From Bradyrhizobium erythrophlei (lineage in GTDB: Bacteria; Pseudomonadota; Alphaproteobacteria; Rhizobiales; Xanthobacteraceae), in NCBI GenBank assembly GCA_900129675.1, contig FSRD01000003.1:62001-126000 (forward strand): DNA of 64,000 nt, in the 5' to 3' direction. Below the pieces are notes generated by a model. It was not told where the DNA came from. It was given only the letters and a program-made list of their open reading frames with translations, and did not search any database. A program made the translations under genes and the position numbers. The number at the start of each line of letters is the position of its first letter. Positions within the stretch are counted from its first letter, which is position 1. Shown here piece after piece: positions 33,065 to 41,428 of this stretch.

Positions 33065-33420
33065 CCATTAAGAAAGTGTTAAGGTTTGACTGGAGAGTCG
33101 ATCCACCGGCGCCTGGTCAAGAAGAGATCCGACGTTTCTACTCGCGCCGATTCACTCTGTCCGAACATATGACGCTATCAAGCTGAATACGAACAAGTTC
33201 GAGAATCTCCTGCATCAATTCTTTGCCGAGGCTCGGTTGGACATCGAGATCATGGATCGCTTTGGAAAACCATTTAGGCCGCGGGAATGGTTTCTTCTGC
33301 CTTTGTCTGTGAGCGAGCAGGCCATCCCCATGCTGATCGACGGCAGCGTCATCCGGCACCGGTACGATGCCAAGTCGGGTACCATTGTTCCAGTCCGCCC
33401 CCCCGTAGATCGGTTTCACT
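33065..33420 (+). pseudogene. GIY-YIG-nuclease-family-like C-terminal fragment
   Basis: One frame gives EEIRRFYSRRFTLSEH, and the next frame continues YDAIKLNTNKFENLLHQFFA, EARLDIEIMDRFGKPFRPRE, WFLLPLSVSEQAI. The second part resembles the C-terminal region of T5orf172/GIY-YIG-like proteins; the nuclease motif itself is not present. A one-base shift occurs near 33169 and the proper end is lost against the PIN gene. Family assignment is from memory of the pattern and moderate at best. Confidence 0.45.
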
Positions 33421-34045
33421 TTTGCGGAGCCGCGTCCGCTTCTCGTATATGCTTCGGGAGACTGGAGCAGGAGGCGGCACGTTCAGGGCCGATTATTGCC
33501 GTCAGTTTTCCGGTATGCTCCGCCGGTACTCGCATACGCGCGATAGTTAGCGCGTTCATCAATGCGTCAACTTGGCGGTTAGCGCCAATTGCCCCAGCGA
33601 CAGCGTCGTGCATTAGAAGTTCGACCGTTGAAGCGATTTGCAAGTGGGGGAAGGACGCCGTGCATAGGGTTCGTGCCTTGCGCTCGTCGATGAGTGCGAC
33701 TCCCCCGATTTCCTGAGCGTGAGCAATTGTCGCTGCTTCGCCGTCATCGAGGGTTCGCAACGTGGCCCCGTCGATAAGGGATTCATAGACAGTCATAACT
33801 GCGTTGCCGAGGGAAGCCAGCCGCACGAGACCGGCGTCGATCAATTCAAGCAGCTGCGCGTGGTCGCGATGGCCGTTGCGGATACCGGCCTCGAGTTCAG
33901 CGCAGGCGTTTTCTGTCACAATGAATGGGTTCGGCAGCGCCTTGATAATATCGAAAGCGCGAGCCGTCGCGTTCAGATTGATCACGACACTTGCGTCGGC
34001 AATGAGACTTGCGCGCGGGTTAGTGAGGAAGCTTGACGAGCTCAT
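33416..34045 (-). CDS. PIN-domain-like protein, 209 aa
   Basis: ATG 34045 has AGAGGAAAGCGA just upstream; a longer TTG start at 34078 is less likely. The acidic residues of a PIN nuclease are visible in order: IADASVVINLNAT, NACAELEAG, LDDGEAATIAHA and ALIDERKART. PIN domains are Mg-dependent RNases and the usual toxins of VapBC-type systems. About 60 extra C-terminal residues follow the core. It is the last gene of a four-gene overlapping operon behind an XRE-ImmA/IrrE gene, which could serve as its regulator or antitoxin (inference). Confidence 0.75.
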   Translation of the reverse strand: MSSSSFLTNPRASLIADASVVINLNATARAFDIIKALPNPFIVTENACAELEAGIRNGHRDHAQLLELIDAGLVRLASLGNAVMTVYESLIDGATLRTLDDGEAATIAHAQEIGGVALIDERKARTLCTASFPHLQIASTVELLMHDAVAGAIGANRQVDALMNALTIARMRVPAEHTGKLTAIIGPERAASCSSLPKHIREADAAPQK

Positions 34046-35198
34046 TCGCTTCGCTTTCCTCTTTCTCGGCGCCGTCAAGAATTTGCCTGATCTCGTGGCG
34101 GTTCAATTGCAGCAGCCGGGCGAGTTGACCCTCGCTGTAGATTTCCTTCTTCCACGCTTCGCGGGCAAGCAAGGCGAGGCGCGGGGGTATGAGGCCTTGA
34201 GCGCCCGCGGCGTTTACTTTCCGGTCCGGCAGATCGCCCAGTACCTGACGCACCTGATCGTCGGTTATTCCGCCGTTCGCAACGAACCAGTCCCAGGTGC
34301 CCTCGCGCGCCAGCTTCAGCTCTTCGAGGCGACGCACCATGGCCTCGCGGGAAACGCCAAGCGCATGGGCGAGAAGAATGATATGGCGACGGGTCAGGTG
34401 TGATTGCCCCGCGGTGATTTCTGCGAACCGTTGGCGCACGGCCCGTGCAGGGGTGATGAAGGAGCGCTGGAAGGCGTTGGCGTAACGCTCTTCGCGCGAC
34501 GTGAACCGCTCGTCGTCCGTGAGTACTTCGGGCTGGCGGCGCGTCGAAATGAAATGTGCGGTCTCATGCACTCCGGATTGCGTGAGGCGCTCGGGAGGAT
34601 GGTTCGCGTTCAACAAAATGCAGGCGCCTGCCGTGTCATCGTAGGCGAACAGGCCCGAAACCTTGCCATCCAAGGGCCGCACGTAGACGCGAACGCCGAG
34701 CTGTAGATCGAGGATCGAGACGATATCGGTGACGGGGCCCGGACCAAGACCGAGCCAATCGCGCAGTTCCTGTGCGTCTTGTTCAGCTTGCGCCCGGATA
34801 TCGCCCGGGAGAATCGGTCTTTCAGGTGGATAGTTTCGGGTGCGGCTGACGCCCAGAGCGTTTTCTAGTTCAACTTCAGCCCGGACCAGATCGTTCAGCA
34901 GGCGCGTCGCGCGTTCGACCGCGTCGTCGCTGCTTTCCTGCAGTTTCCGGAAGCGAGGCACCATGTCGAGATGCACAGCTTCCCGGCGCAAGAGCGCATT
35001 CGCGGAAGTCCGGTAGGCCGTGGCAAGCTTTTGCAGTTCGTCCGTGTGGACGCGGCGCTTACCCTGCTCGATGGCTACAAGGGTCGTGCGTACGACCCCG
35101 ACTAGTGCAGCCGCATCGGCCTGCGTCAGCTTCGCGCTTTCACGCGCCAGCCTCAGGCGCTCGCCGATCTCCGTGTCCGTCAGTCTCTCGCCGCTCAT
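34020..35198 (-). CDS. XRE helix-turn-helix plus ImmA/IrrE metallopeptidase, 392 aa
   Basis: ATG 35198 forms an ATGA overlap with the upstream stop. An XRE-type HTH (about residues 10-65: RLARESAKLTQADAAALVGV, TTLVAIEQGKR) leads into a linker. The zinc peptidase domain has HETAH at 211-215 and the downstream SREERYANAFQRSFITP that supplies the third ligand. Family members such as ImmA and IrrE cleave a repressor when a signal arrives. The C-terminal ~100 residues carry a further HTH-like segment (YSEGQLARLLQLNRHEIRQI). It lies between the QueC-like and PIN genes. Confidence 0.85.
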   Translation of the reverse strand: MSGERLTDTEIGERLRLARESAKLTQADAAALVGVVRTTLVAIEQGKRRVHTDELQKLATAYRTSANALLRREAVHLDMVPRFRKLQESSDDAVERATRLLNDLVRAEVELENALGVSRTRNYPPERPILPGDIRAQAEQDAQELRDWLGLGPGPVTDIVSILDLQLGVRVYVRPLDGKVSGLFAYDDTAGACILLNANHPPERLTQSGVHETAHFISTRRQPEVLTDDERFTSREERYANAFQRSFITPARAVRQRFAEITAGQSHLTRRHIILLAHALGVSREAMVRRLEELKLAREGTWDWFVANGGITDDQVRQVLGDLPDRKVNAAGAQGLIPPRLALLAREAWKKEIYSEGQLARLLQLNRHEIRQILDGAEKEESEANELVKLPH

Positions 35199-36568
35199 TG
35201 ACTTGCCCGCGTCCATTTTTTGACGAAGGAGCGCGCTCCTAGGTCATTCACAAAGTTATTCCATTCCGCCGCATGCCGTTCGAACATGCCGACGAGTTTC
35301 TCTTCGGCTGCCGGTGCCGATATCCCGAGAGCCATTCCTGTCAGGATGGCATGCCGCCGGACGGCAGAACGGGCATCGTCGCTCGCCATGTCGGCCATGT
35401 GATCGAGATGAAGTGTGCCCGCAATCGCGTATTCCTCGAATGCCGGACTATTACGCGTAAAATCCGGATGGATCGCATCAGCAAGTGAGGATGCGCTCAG
35501 GTCCGTGCAGATATAAATGCCAGCCTCTTCATGCAGACCAGCTGCGTGGACACTCATGCGACGTAGCATGCACGCCGCACAGATGCCGCACTGGACCAGC
35601 TTGCCGTTGAGCGCGCTCCAGCGGCTGTTTCTCCAGCATGATTTGGTGTCTCTCCAGGAATCGCCCTCCGGCAGGGCGGCGAATTCCCTCAGAGTTTCGC
35701 CCTTCGTGTGCCAAAGGCGTGGGAACGAGAATTTGACAGTTTTTCCAAGCAGGGCCTTTAGGAATCGCGTCATCCTCGCCGTAAAGAGGGGATGGTTGCG
35801 GTAGTCGGGATAAGCGTGGCTCACCGTGACCAGTGCTGGGCCGATTGCGCCTTGGCCGCTTTCCGGAATGAGAATTTCTCCGGCGTCGGCTAGGTACGCG
35901 GCAAGGCCGCTGATGAGGGCGAACTTAAAGCCACGGCTCCGGGCCGTCGTCTCACCGTTACCCATCGAGGCTTTGAACTTATAAGGCACCTTTGCGAACG
36001 GCTGCAGCTGACCATCGACGACAGGCTTCCCGGCAGCCTTCGATCCGACACGGACCCTTACCAGTTTCTCGCCGAGCGTTTTGCTCACAAGTCCTGCGAC
36101 AGCTCGGGAGTCCATCCCGTCGCTGTACGCGATCACGGCTTCAGTTGGCCTCGGGAACGGCAGGCATTCCTGCATCGGGGCCGGAACCGTTTTTGAGCGC
36201 TTCACGAATTCAATCGTCCAGAAATCGCCAGTCATGAATCCCAATGCTTCATGCAGGGAGTTAGAGACGGCAGGATCATTCCAGCGGGCCGGATCATGCA
36301 CGGGAAGTCGCACGGCGATCCGCCGTGCCCAGCCGCGCGAAGGGCGTTTGATCACGCGGTCAGAAAACTCGATGGCTGCGGCAAGCACCATCGCGTCGTA
36401 GATCACCGGCTCCCACGAAGCGAACGCGTAGGATCGCAGCGCGTCGGTACTGAATTCGAGATCGCGCCCTAGATCAAAGGCGATACGGCCCTTGCGGGCC
36501 CGACGCCCGGCTTCGATAACGTCGATTGCTTTCTCGCTGATCTTCGCTTTGTAAGCCGTGACGGTCAT
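35195..36568 (-). CDS. QueC-like PP-loop ATPase (QatC/defence type), 457 aa
   Basis: The PP-loop reads AVIAYSDGMDSRAVAGL (about 144-160), a variant of SGGxDS. The QueC zinc site is present as C311 and the cluster CGICAACMLRR (C327, C330, C333). True QueC (7-cyano-7-deazaguanine synthase) is about 230 aa; the ~130-residue N-terminal and ~100-residue C-terminal extensions match the long QueC-like proteins found in defence systems (Qat, type IV CBASS), not queuosine synthesis. No queD/E/F lies nearby. It overlaps both neighbours by 4 bp, so the operon is tight. Expected chemistry is ATP-dependent activation of a carboxylate; the substrate is unknown. Confidence 0.82.
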   Translation of the reverse strand: MTVTAYKAKISEKAIDVIEAGRRARKGRIAFDLGRDLEFSTDALRSYAFASWEPVIYDAMVLAAAIEFSDRVIKRPSRGWARRIAVRLPVHDPARWNDPAVSNSLHEALGFMTGDFWTIEFVKRSKTVPAPMQECLPFPRPTEAVIAYSDGMDSRAVAGLVSKTLGEKLVRVRVGSKAAGKPVVDGQLQPFAKVPYKFKASMGNGETTARSRGFKFALISGLAAYLADAGEILIPESGQGAIGPALVTVSHAYPDYRNHPLFTARMTRFLKALLGKTVKFSFPRLWHTKGETLREFAALPEGDSWRDTKSCWRNSRWSALNGKLVQCGICAACMLRRMSVHAAGLHEEAGIYICTDLSASSLADAIHPDFTRNSPAFEEYAIAGTLHLDHMADMASDDARSAVRRHAILTGMALGISAPAAEEKLVGMFERHAAEWNNFVNDLGARSFVKKWTRASQ

Positions 36569-37122
36569 AGCGACGGCCCTTCATCAACACCCGTATGACG
36601 GGGCAAGGTAACGGAGCGCGCGGACGGAGGCTTGCCAGGAGCTAGAAGTTCACGGGTGAGGGCATCGCAGTCGAGCTGCTGACGCGCAGCATCCAGTCGG
36701 GTACGCACGTATCCGGCGCTGCGCGAGCTGGCTTCACGCTGGTAGTGTTCTTCGATTCCACGAAGGGCGTCGCGCGTGGTGTCTTCAATCGCGTTTTTCA
36801 CGGCTGCGTGCGTGCCGGTCTCGCCGGTCAGCCCGCGGGCGGTAGCTTCGACGGCGCAATCGATTACGTGGGTAGCGGCTGCTGAGCCGCGATGAGCTTG
36901 TCGCAAGGCGTCGAGGCGCTCGATGCGCATCTCCGGGAACAGCGAATCGCCGCCCATGATGTCGCGGATTTCTTTGATCGGAGCTTCGAGGATTTCCTTC
37001 TTCAGGGCATGCGGTAGTGCTTCGGAGACTTGGTCGGGCGAGAAGGCTGCCTTCGCAGATCGTTCTGCGAAGTCCTTCCAATGCCGCCTCGTGGGCAGGC
37101 TTCTATGCGGGCCGTCACTCAT
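36565..37122 (-). CDS. unknown protein, first gene of the QueC-like operon, 185 aa
   Basis: ATG 37122 follows GGAGACTCGCC. The protein is highly helical and charged (WKDFAERSAKAAFSPDQVSE, ALRQAHRGSAAATHVIDCAV, REASSRSAGYVRTRLDAARQ) with no recognised domain. It does not show the Gly-rich N-terminus I associate with QatB. Its position before a QueC-like enzyme makes it a candidate substrate or scaffold for that enzyme (inference). The stop overlaps the next start by 4 bp. Confidence 0.65.
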   Translation of the reverse strand: MSDGPHRSLPTRRHWKDFAERSAKAAFSPDQVSEALPHALKKEILEAPIKEIRDIMGGDSLFPEMRIERLDALRQAHRGSAAATHVIDCAVEATARGLTGETGTHAAVKNAIEDTTRDALRGIEEHYQREASSRSAGYVRTRLDAARQQLDCDALTRELLAPGKPPSARSVTLPRHTGVDEGPSL

Positions 37123-37133
37123 GGCGAGTCTCC

Positions 37134-37171
37134 AATGTCAAAAATATACCATATAAAGTCTGACAATGTCA
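37134..37171. promoter_or_regulatory. promoter and operator of the QueC-like operon (minus strand)
   Basis: Reading the minus strand: TTGACA, an 18-base spacer, then TATATT, a good sigma-70 match. The -35 lies inside the odd palindrome TGACATTGTCA (37171-37161), and TTTGACATTGG recurs after the -10. Direct repeats over -35 and the start region suggest a repressor, perhaps the operon's own XRE protein. Confidence 0.55.
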
Positions 37172-37252
37172 AATGGAGTTCCAGCTGCCTGCGCAAACGG
37201 GTCAAAAAGGTGGTTGCCGTTTGAACGGGGGGCGGCGGGATTACTTAGTGAA

Positions 37253-37315
37253 ACTTAGCAAAATTGACCAATTTCAAACTTGCTGGAGGTTTGCGATTGT
37301 GGTATTTTGCTAAGT
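37253..37315. promoter_or_regulatory. AbiEi operator: 12-bp perfect inverted repeat
   Basis: ACTTAGCAAAAT (37253-37264) and its exact complement ATTTTGCTAAGT (37304-37315) flank the ribosome site; the second arm ends at the base before ATG 37316. AbiEi antitoxins are known to repress their own promoter through inverted repeats. Confidence 0.7.
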
Positions 37316-38167
37316 ATGGCTGAGCATTCAACCGGGAAGCTAAACCAACTGGAAAAAACCCTGCCCGAAGGGCTGCTGGTCGATTCCGACTGGATGAGCC
37401 GTCACGGGTACTCCACCAGTCTGCGCAGCCAGTACGTGACTTCTGGCTGGCTGGTCCAACCCACCCGAGGAACCTTCAAGCGCCCGCTAGGGACGCTAAC
37501 ATGGCAGAAGGCCGTCATATCGCTACAGACACTGCTCAAACGCCCCCTGTTCGTGGGCGGACGGACGGCGCTCGAATTGCAGGGATTCGCGCACTACGTC
37601 CGCGCAAATGGGCCAACGGCGATCTATCTCTATGGCCCTGAGCCGCCCCCCGGCTGGCTTGCCAAGCTGCCGCTGAGCGAGCGTTTTCATTTCCGGAAAA
37701 GCCAGGCCCTCTTCAAGTCCGATCCTGTCACCAAAGGCCTGACCAATTTTGCGTGGAATCTCGGCGACAACACCGGTGAGTCTGCTGATGCTCTTCAAGC
37801 AGGTGAATTTCGTCAGATGTGGGATCAAGGCGAATGGCCCCTGACCGTTTCCAGGCCGGAACGGGCCTTGCTGGAGCTGCTCGATGAGTTGCCCAAGAAC
37901 GAGAGCTTCCATCAAGTCGACGTGCTGGTGGAAGGCTTGCGAAATCTCAGCCCGCGCCGCATGCAGAAGCTGCTGGTCGACTGTAAGAGTGTGAAGGTCA
38001 AGCGCCTGTTCTTCTGGTTTGCTGAGCGCCACAACCACACTTGGCTGAAGCAGATAGACCGCAGCGCCATAAGCCTCGGCAGGGGCAAGCGGATGCTTGT
38101 GAAGGGCGGTAAGCTCGACCCGAAATACATGATAACCGTTCCGGAGGACCTCGGTGCCCCTGTCTGA
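37316..38167 (+). CDS. abiEi: AbiEi-type antitoxin (type IV toxin-antitoxin)
   Basis: The 283-aa protein has the N-terminal winged-helix of AbiEi (SDWMSRHGYSTSLRSQYVTS, GWLVQPTRGTFKRPLG) and a C-terminal regulatory domain (LTVSRPERALLELLDELPKN). ATG 37316 is chosen because it abuts the operator; an earlier TTG is unlikely. In the known system AbiEi neutralises AbiEii without stable contact and autorepresses the operon. It overlaps the toxin gene by 14 bp. Confidence 0.82.
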   Translation: MAEHSTGKLNQLEKTLPEGLLVDSDWMSRHGYSTSLRSQYVTSGWLVQPTRGTFKRPLGTLTWQKAVISLQTLLKRPLFVGGRTALELQGFAHYVRANGPTAIYLYGPEPPPGWLAKLPLSERFHFRKSQALFKSDPVTKGLTNFAWNLGDNTGESADALQAGEFRQMWDQGEWPLTVSRPERALLELLDELPKNESFHQVDVLVEGLRNLSPRRMQKLLVDCKSVKVKRLFFWFAERHNHTWLKQIDRSAISLGRGKRMLVKGGKLDPKYMITVPEDLGAPV

Positions 38168-39074
38168 CCGTTTCCAGAGCCAAGTTGCGCTGCTGATCGA
38201 AGTTCTGCCGTTCGTCGCAGCAGAAACCGTCTTTGCCCTCAAAGGCGGCACGGCGATCAACTTGTTCGTCCGGGATATGCCCCGTCTTTCGGTTGATATC
38301 GATCTGACGTACCTGCCCGTCGCTCCTCGGCCAGAGTCCTTGTCCGCTATCGATGCCGCGATGAAAAGAATGGCTCAGGCAACGAAGGATGGACTCCGCG
38401 ACGCGCGCGTCAATGAGGTTGTTAATAGAGCCGAAGGCATCGTGACTAAATTGACCGTTCAGAGGGGCGATGCGCAGATCAAGGTTGAAGTCACCCCTGT
38501 GTTGCGCGGTTGCGTTTTTGAGCCCGAGCTCCGGACTGTATCGCCGAAGGTCGAAGAAGCATTCGGATTTGCTGAGACGCAAGTCGTCTCATTTTCCGAT
38601 CTCTACGCTGGGAAAATTGTAGCGGCGCTGGACCGGCAGCATCCGCGCGACCTCTTCGATGTGCGAGACCTCCTGGCAAACGAAGGCATCAGCGATGATT
38701 TGCGCCGTGCCTTCATTGTCTATCTCATCAGCCATGACCGTCCGATTTCCGAGGTTGTTGTTCCCCGTCGCAAGGACATCAAAAAGGAATACGAGCAGGG
38801 GTTCGACGGAATGACCGCGGAACCGGTCGCATTGGATGACCTGCTTAAGGCACGCGAAGACCTGATTGCCGAGGTTGCGGGCAAAATGCCCGAGGCGCAT
38901 CGGGAATTTCTGGTGGGATTTAAGCGCGGGCAACCCGACTGGAACCTGCTCGGCGTTCCCGGCGCTGCCGATCTGCCCGCAATCAAATGGAAGCAAATCA
39001 ACCTCGACAAATTGAGCTCCAAGGTTAGGGGTGGTCTCGTTGCGCAGCTCGAAAAGACGCTGAATGAAGCTTAA
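38154..39074 (+). CDS. abiEii: AbiEii-type nucleotidyltransferase toxin
   Basis: The 306-aa product from GTG 38154 has the nucleotidyltransferase signature FALKGGTAINLF (GGT at 31-33) and the metal-binding pair in SVDIDLTYL (D48, D50). Later motifs are SFSDLYAGKIVAALDRQHPR then DLFDVRDLLANEG. AbiEii/MenT relatives transfer nucleotides to tRNA or other targets and cause abortive infection when unleashed. Translation is coupled to abiEi. Confidence 0.85.
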   Translation: MPLSDRFQSQVALLIEVLPFVAAETVFALKGGTAINLFVRDMPRLSVDIDLTYLPVAPRPESLSAIDAAMKRMAQATKDGLRDARVNEVVNRAEGIVTKLTVQRGDAQIKVEVTPVLRGCVFEPELRTVSPKVEEAFGFAETQVVSFSDLYAGKIVAALDRQHPRDLFDVRDLLANEGISDDLRRAFIVYLISHDRPISEVVVPRRKDIKKEYEQGFDGMTAEPVALDDLLKAREDLIAEVAGKMPEAHREFLVGFKRGQPDWNLLGVPGAADLPAIKWKQINLDKLSSKVRGGLVAQLEKTLNEA

Positions 39075-39265
39075 TAGGTCCATCCAATGCCAACCTGTGA
39101 ACAAGCGTCCAAGAGTGACCCCTCCACCGCTAGGTAGATCAATAGCTTAGCTCGCCAATCGACGTCGGGACCCCACGCCGATTAACAGCTACTCGTCGGC
39201 TGGCAAACCGGCAGCCCGGTGCAATCGCTGTTCGCGGAAATTTTCGAACGATCTGGCGCGGCAAC

Positions 39266-39290
39266 GAAAGAGGCCGCCAACTGAGGCGGC
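39266..39290 (-). terminator. terminator of the 50-aa gene
   Basis: On the minus strand GCCGCC, TCAGTT, GGCGGCC, TCTTTCG, beginning 2 bp past the stop at 39292. Confidence 0.6.
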
Positions 39291-39291
39291 G

Positions 39292-39444
39292 TTACTTGGC
39301 TAACTGTTCGCGCTTCGCAGCAATGGCGGCGACTCGTGCACGGAGTGTCCCAATCTCCTTAAGAAGATCATGACGATCTGGCCCAGGCGGGAGTTTGCGG
39401 GCGGACTCCAATAGTTTTGCGGCCATTTCTTCAAGGTCATGCAT
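39292..39444 (-). CDS. small helical protein, 50 aa
   Basis: MHDLEEMAAKLLESARKLPP then GPDRHDLLKEIGTLRARVAA is a two-helix pattern of short proteins common in Bradyrhizobium accessory DNA, where a Leu/Pro-rich turn (LPPGP) is conserved. ATG 39444 may not be the original start. A terminator follows directly. Confidence 0.55.
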   Translation of the reverse strand: MHDLEEMAAKLLESARKLPPGPDRHDLLKEIGTLRARVAAIAAKREQLAK

Positions 39445-39573
39445 CTTCGTGACGCTCGCATTTCGCTATGCAGACAACAAGGCCTGCCTTACTTCGGGCG
39501 CGGAGGGTGCGGCTGTCTTGGCGGGACGGCGATCCGGGGCACGGATTCGGAGCGCGTTGGTTCCGGTAACCTA

Positions 39574-40394
39574 GGGTTTGTTGGGATTCAGGATTCTCAT
39601 CCGGGCCTGGTTGTGATTCAAGCTGTGGATGGACCGATTCGTTTTGACTGACGCCCAATGGGCGAAGATGGAGCCGCTTTGTCTGGGCAAGCCGGGCGAT
39701 CCTGGCCGCAGCGGCAAGGACAACCGACTTTTTGTCGAGGCCGTGCTGTGGATCGCCCGAACCGGCAGCCCCTGGCGGGATCTGCCACCCTCGTTCGGCC
39801 ACTGGAACAGCGTGTTCACGCGCTTCCGCGACTGGGTGAAGGCGGATATCTGGAAGCGGCTGTTCGACGCCGTCTCCGACGATCCCGACATGGAATACGC
39901 CATGGTCGACGCCACCATCGTCAAGGTCCACCGCCACGGACAGGGCGCAAAAGGGGGACCCAAAGCCAGGCGATCGGCCGTTCGAAAGGCGGCATGACCA
40001 CCAAAATCCTGGCCCTCACCGATGCGCTCGGCAATCTCGTGCGCTTCGTGCTTCTGCCGGGACAGCGCTTCGACACGGTGGGCGTGCCGCCGCTCATCGA
40101 GGGATTGGCCTTCGACGGGCTGATCGCCGACAAGGCGTTCGACAGCAACGCCATTATCGCCGATCTCGACGCGCGCGGCGCCAAGGTCGTCATCTCCCAG
40201 CATCCGCGCCGTGCAAAGCCTCTCGCCATCGATGAGGAGATGTACAAATGGCGGCATCTAATCGAGAACTTCTTCGGCAAACTGAAGGAATTCAAACGTA
40301 TCGCCATGCGCGCAGACAAGACCGACCAGAGCTTCGCTTCCATGATCCATCTGGCCGCAGCCGTGATAAACTCTCGATGAATCCCAACAGACCC
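39574..40394. mobile_element. IS5-family (IS427-like) insertion sequence
   Basis: The ends are GGGTTTGTTGGGATTCA (39574) and its near-complement ending AACAGACCC (40394), flanked by CTA and TAG, consistent with insertion at CTAG with a TA duplication. At 821 bp the size fits the group. The two-frame transposase is intact. Confidence 0.85.
39629..40380 (+). CDS. IS5-family transposase made by frameshifting
   Basis: OrfA (39629-39997) supplies MDRFVLTDAQWAKMEPLCLG and the first catalytic Asp (AMVDATIVKVHRHG). OrfB continues in the -1 frame with QSQAIGRSKGGMTTKILALT, the second Asp in FDGLIADKAFDS and the Glu region WRHLIENFFGKLKEFKRIAM. The frames meet at a run AAAAGGGGG (about 39949-39957), the right place for -1 slippage to join GQGAKGG to TQSQAIG. 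OrfA alone ends without the catalytic C-terminus. Confidence 0.85.
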
Positions 40395-40580
40395 TAGATG
40401 GTTCCGGCAGTCTGTTCAGCCTCAGAAGCCCTACGGGATGGGCTTCAAACTGTCCGGAGGGAATGAACCGTCAGGGCCTTTTGTGGCGTAGCGACCCGAG
40501 GGATCGAAGTCGCCTAATGGAATGGTCCGGCCTGCCGTAAGGACCGGAGTGGATAGCGATCGGTCACTAGCCGCTCGATC

Positions 40581-41405
40581 TCAGGGCTTCCGTGCCTCCG
40601 GAACGATTCTCAGAGAAGCGCGAAGCGGCTTGCTGCGAGCAACGTTGCGTTTCGGCAACTTAACATCCCCTCGGGGCACTTTCTTGTAAGGAATACTGGA
40701 GAGCAGGTGCGCGATGATATTAAGTCGCGCCTGCCTCTTGTTGTCCGATCGAGCGATAAACCATGGCGCCCACGCGGTGTCGGTCGCCTGGAACATGTCG
40801 TCACGTGCTCGCGTGTAATCATCCCACCGAGTATACGAATCCAAGTCCATCTGGGACAGCTTCCAGATCTTTCGCTTGTCGTCGATCCGCGCGGTGAGCC
40901 GGTTGGTTTGCTCCTCCGGACTCACCTCGAGCCAGTACTTGAGAAGTACAATTCCCGATTCGATTATGGCCTTTTCGACGTTAGGGACCACGCTCAGGAA
41001 ACGCTTGGCATCATCCTCCGTGCAAAAGCCCATGACCCGCTCGACCCCGGCGCGATTGTACCAGCTGCGGTCGAAGATCACGATCTCCCCTCCGGAAGGA
41101 AGATGCGGCAGGTATCGCTGAACATACATTTGCGACTTCTCGCGCTCCGTCGGGGCGGCCATGGCAACGACGCGGAAAACGCGCGGGCTGACCCTCTCGG
41201 TCATGGCCTTGATGACGCCGCCTTTGCCCGCGCCGTCTCGCCCCTCGAAGACCACGCACACTTTTTTGCCCTCGCGCTTCACCCATTCCTGAAGCTTGAC
41301 GAGCTCGACGTGCAGCTCGCGCAACTTCTGTTCGTATTCCTTGCGCTTGAGCCCCGGAACGTTGGTCTCTTTGGTCTTGCGATTCTTGGTAGCTACCTGG
41401 TCCAT
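40581..41405 (-). CDS. ppk2: polyphosphate kinase 2 (PPK2 family)
   Basis: The 274-aa protein has Walker A FEGRDGAGKGG (about 54-64) and the lid/Walker B region EIVIFDRSWYNRAGVERVMG. RRSWYNR-like and KYWLEVSPEEQTNRLTARID are diagnostic for class I PPK2, which uses polyphosphate to phosphorylate nucleoside diphosphates. The C-terminal ~30 residues are Lys/Arg-rich. The next gene downstream on the map (41429) lies upstream in the same direction with a 23-bp gap, so the two are co-transcribed. Confidence 0.92.
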   Translation of the reverse strand: MDQVATKNRKTKETNVPGLKRKEYEQKLRELHVELVKLQEWVKREGKKVCVVFEGRDGAGKGGVIKAMTERVSPRVFRVVAMAAPTEREKSQMYVQRYLPHLPSGGEIVIFDRSWYNRAGVERVMGFCTEDDAKRFLSVVPNVEKAIIESGIVLLKYWLEVSPEEQTNRLTARIDDKRKIWKLSQMDLDSYTRWDDYTRARDDMFQATDTAWAPWFIARSDNKRQARLNIIAHLLSSIPYKKVPRGDVKLPKRNVARSKPLRASLRIVPEARKP

Positions 41406-41428
41406 ACTTCAGTCTCCCTCACCAGTTG

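Noticed and set aside
35195..36568. Queuosine biosynthesis queC
   Set aside because: The protein is twice the length of QueC and no queD, queE or queF is near; the context is defence-like.
33416..37122. A canonical Qat (qatABCD) system
   Set aside because: No ATPase like QatA and no TatD nuclease; the first gene does not resemble QatB as I know it.
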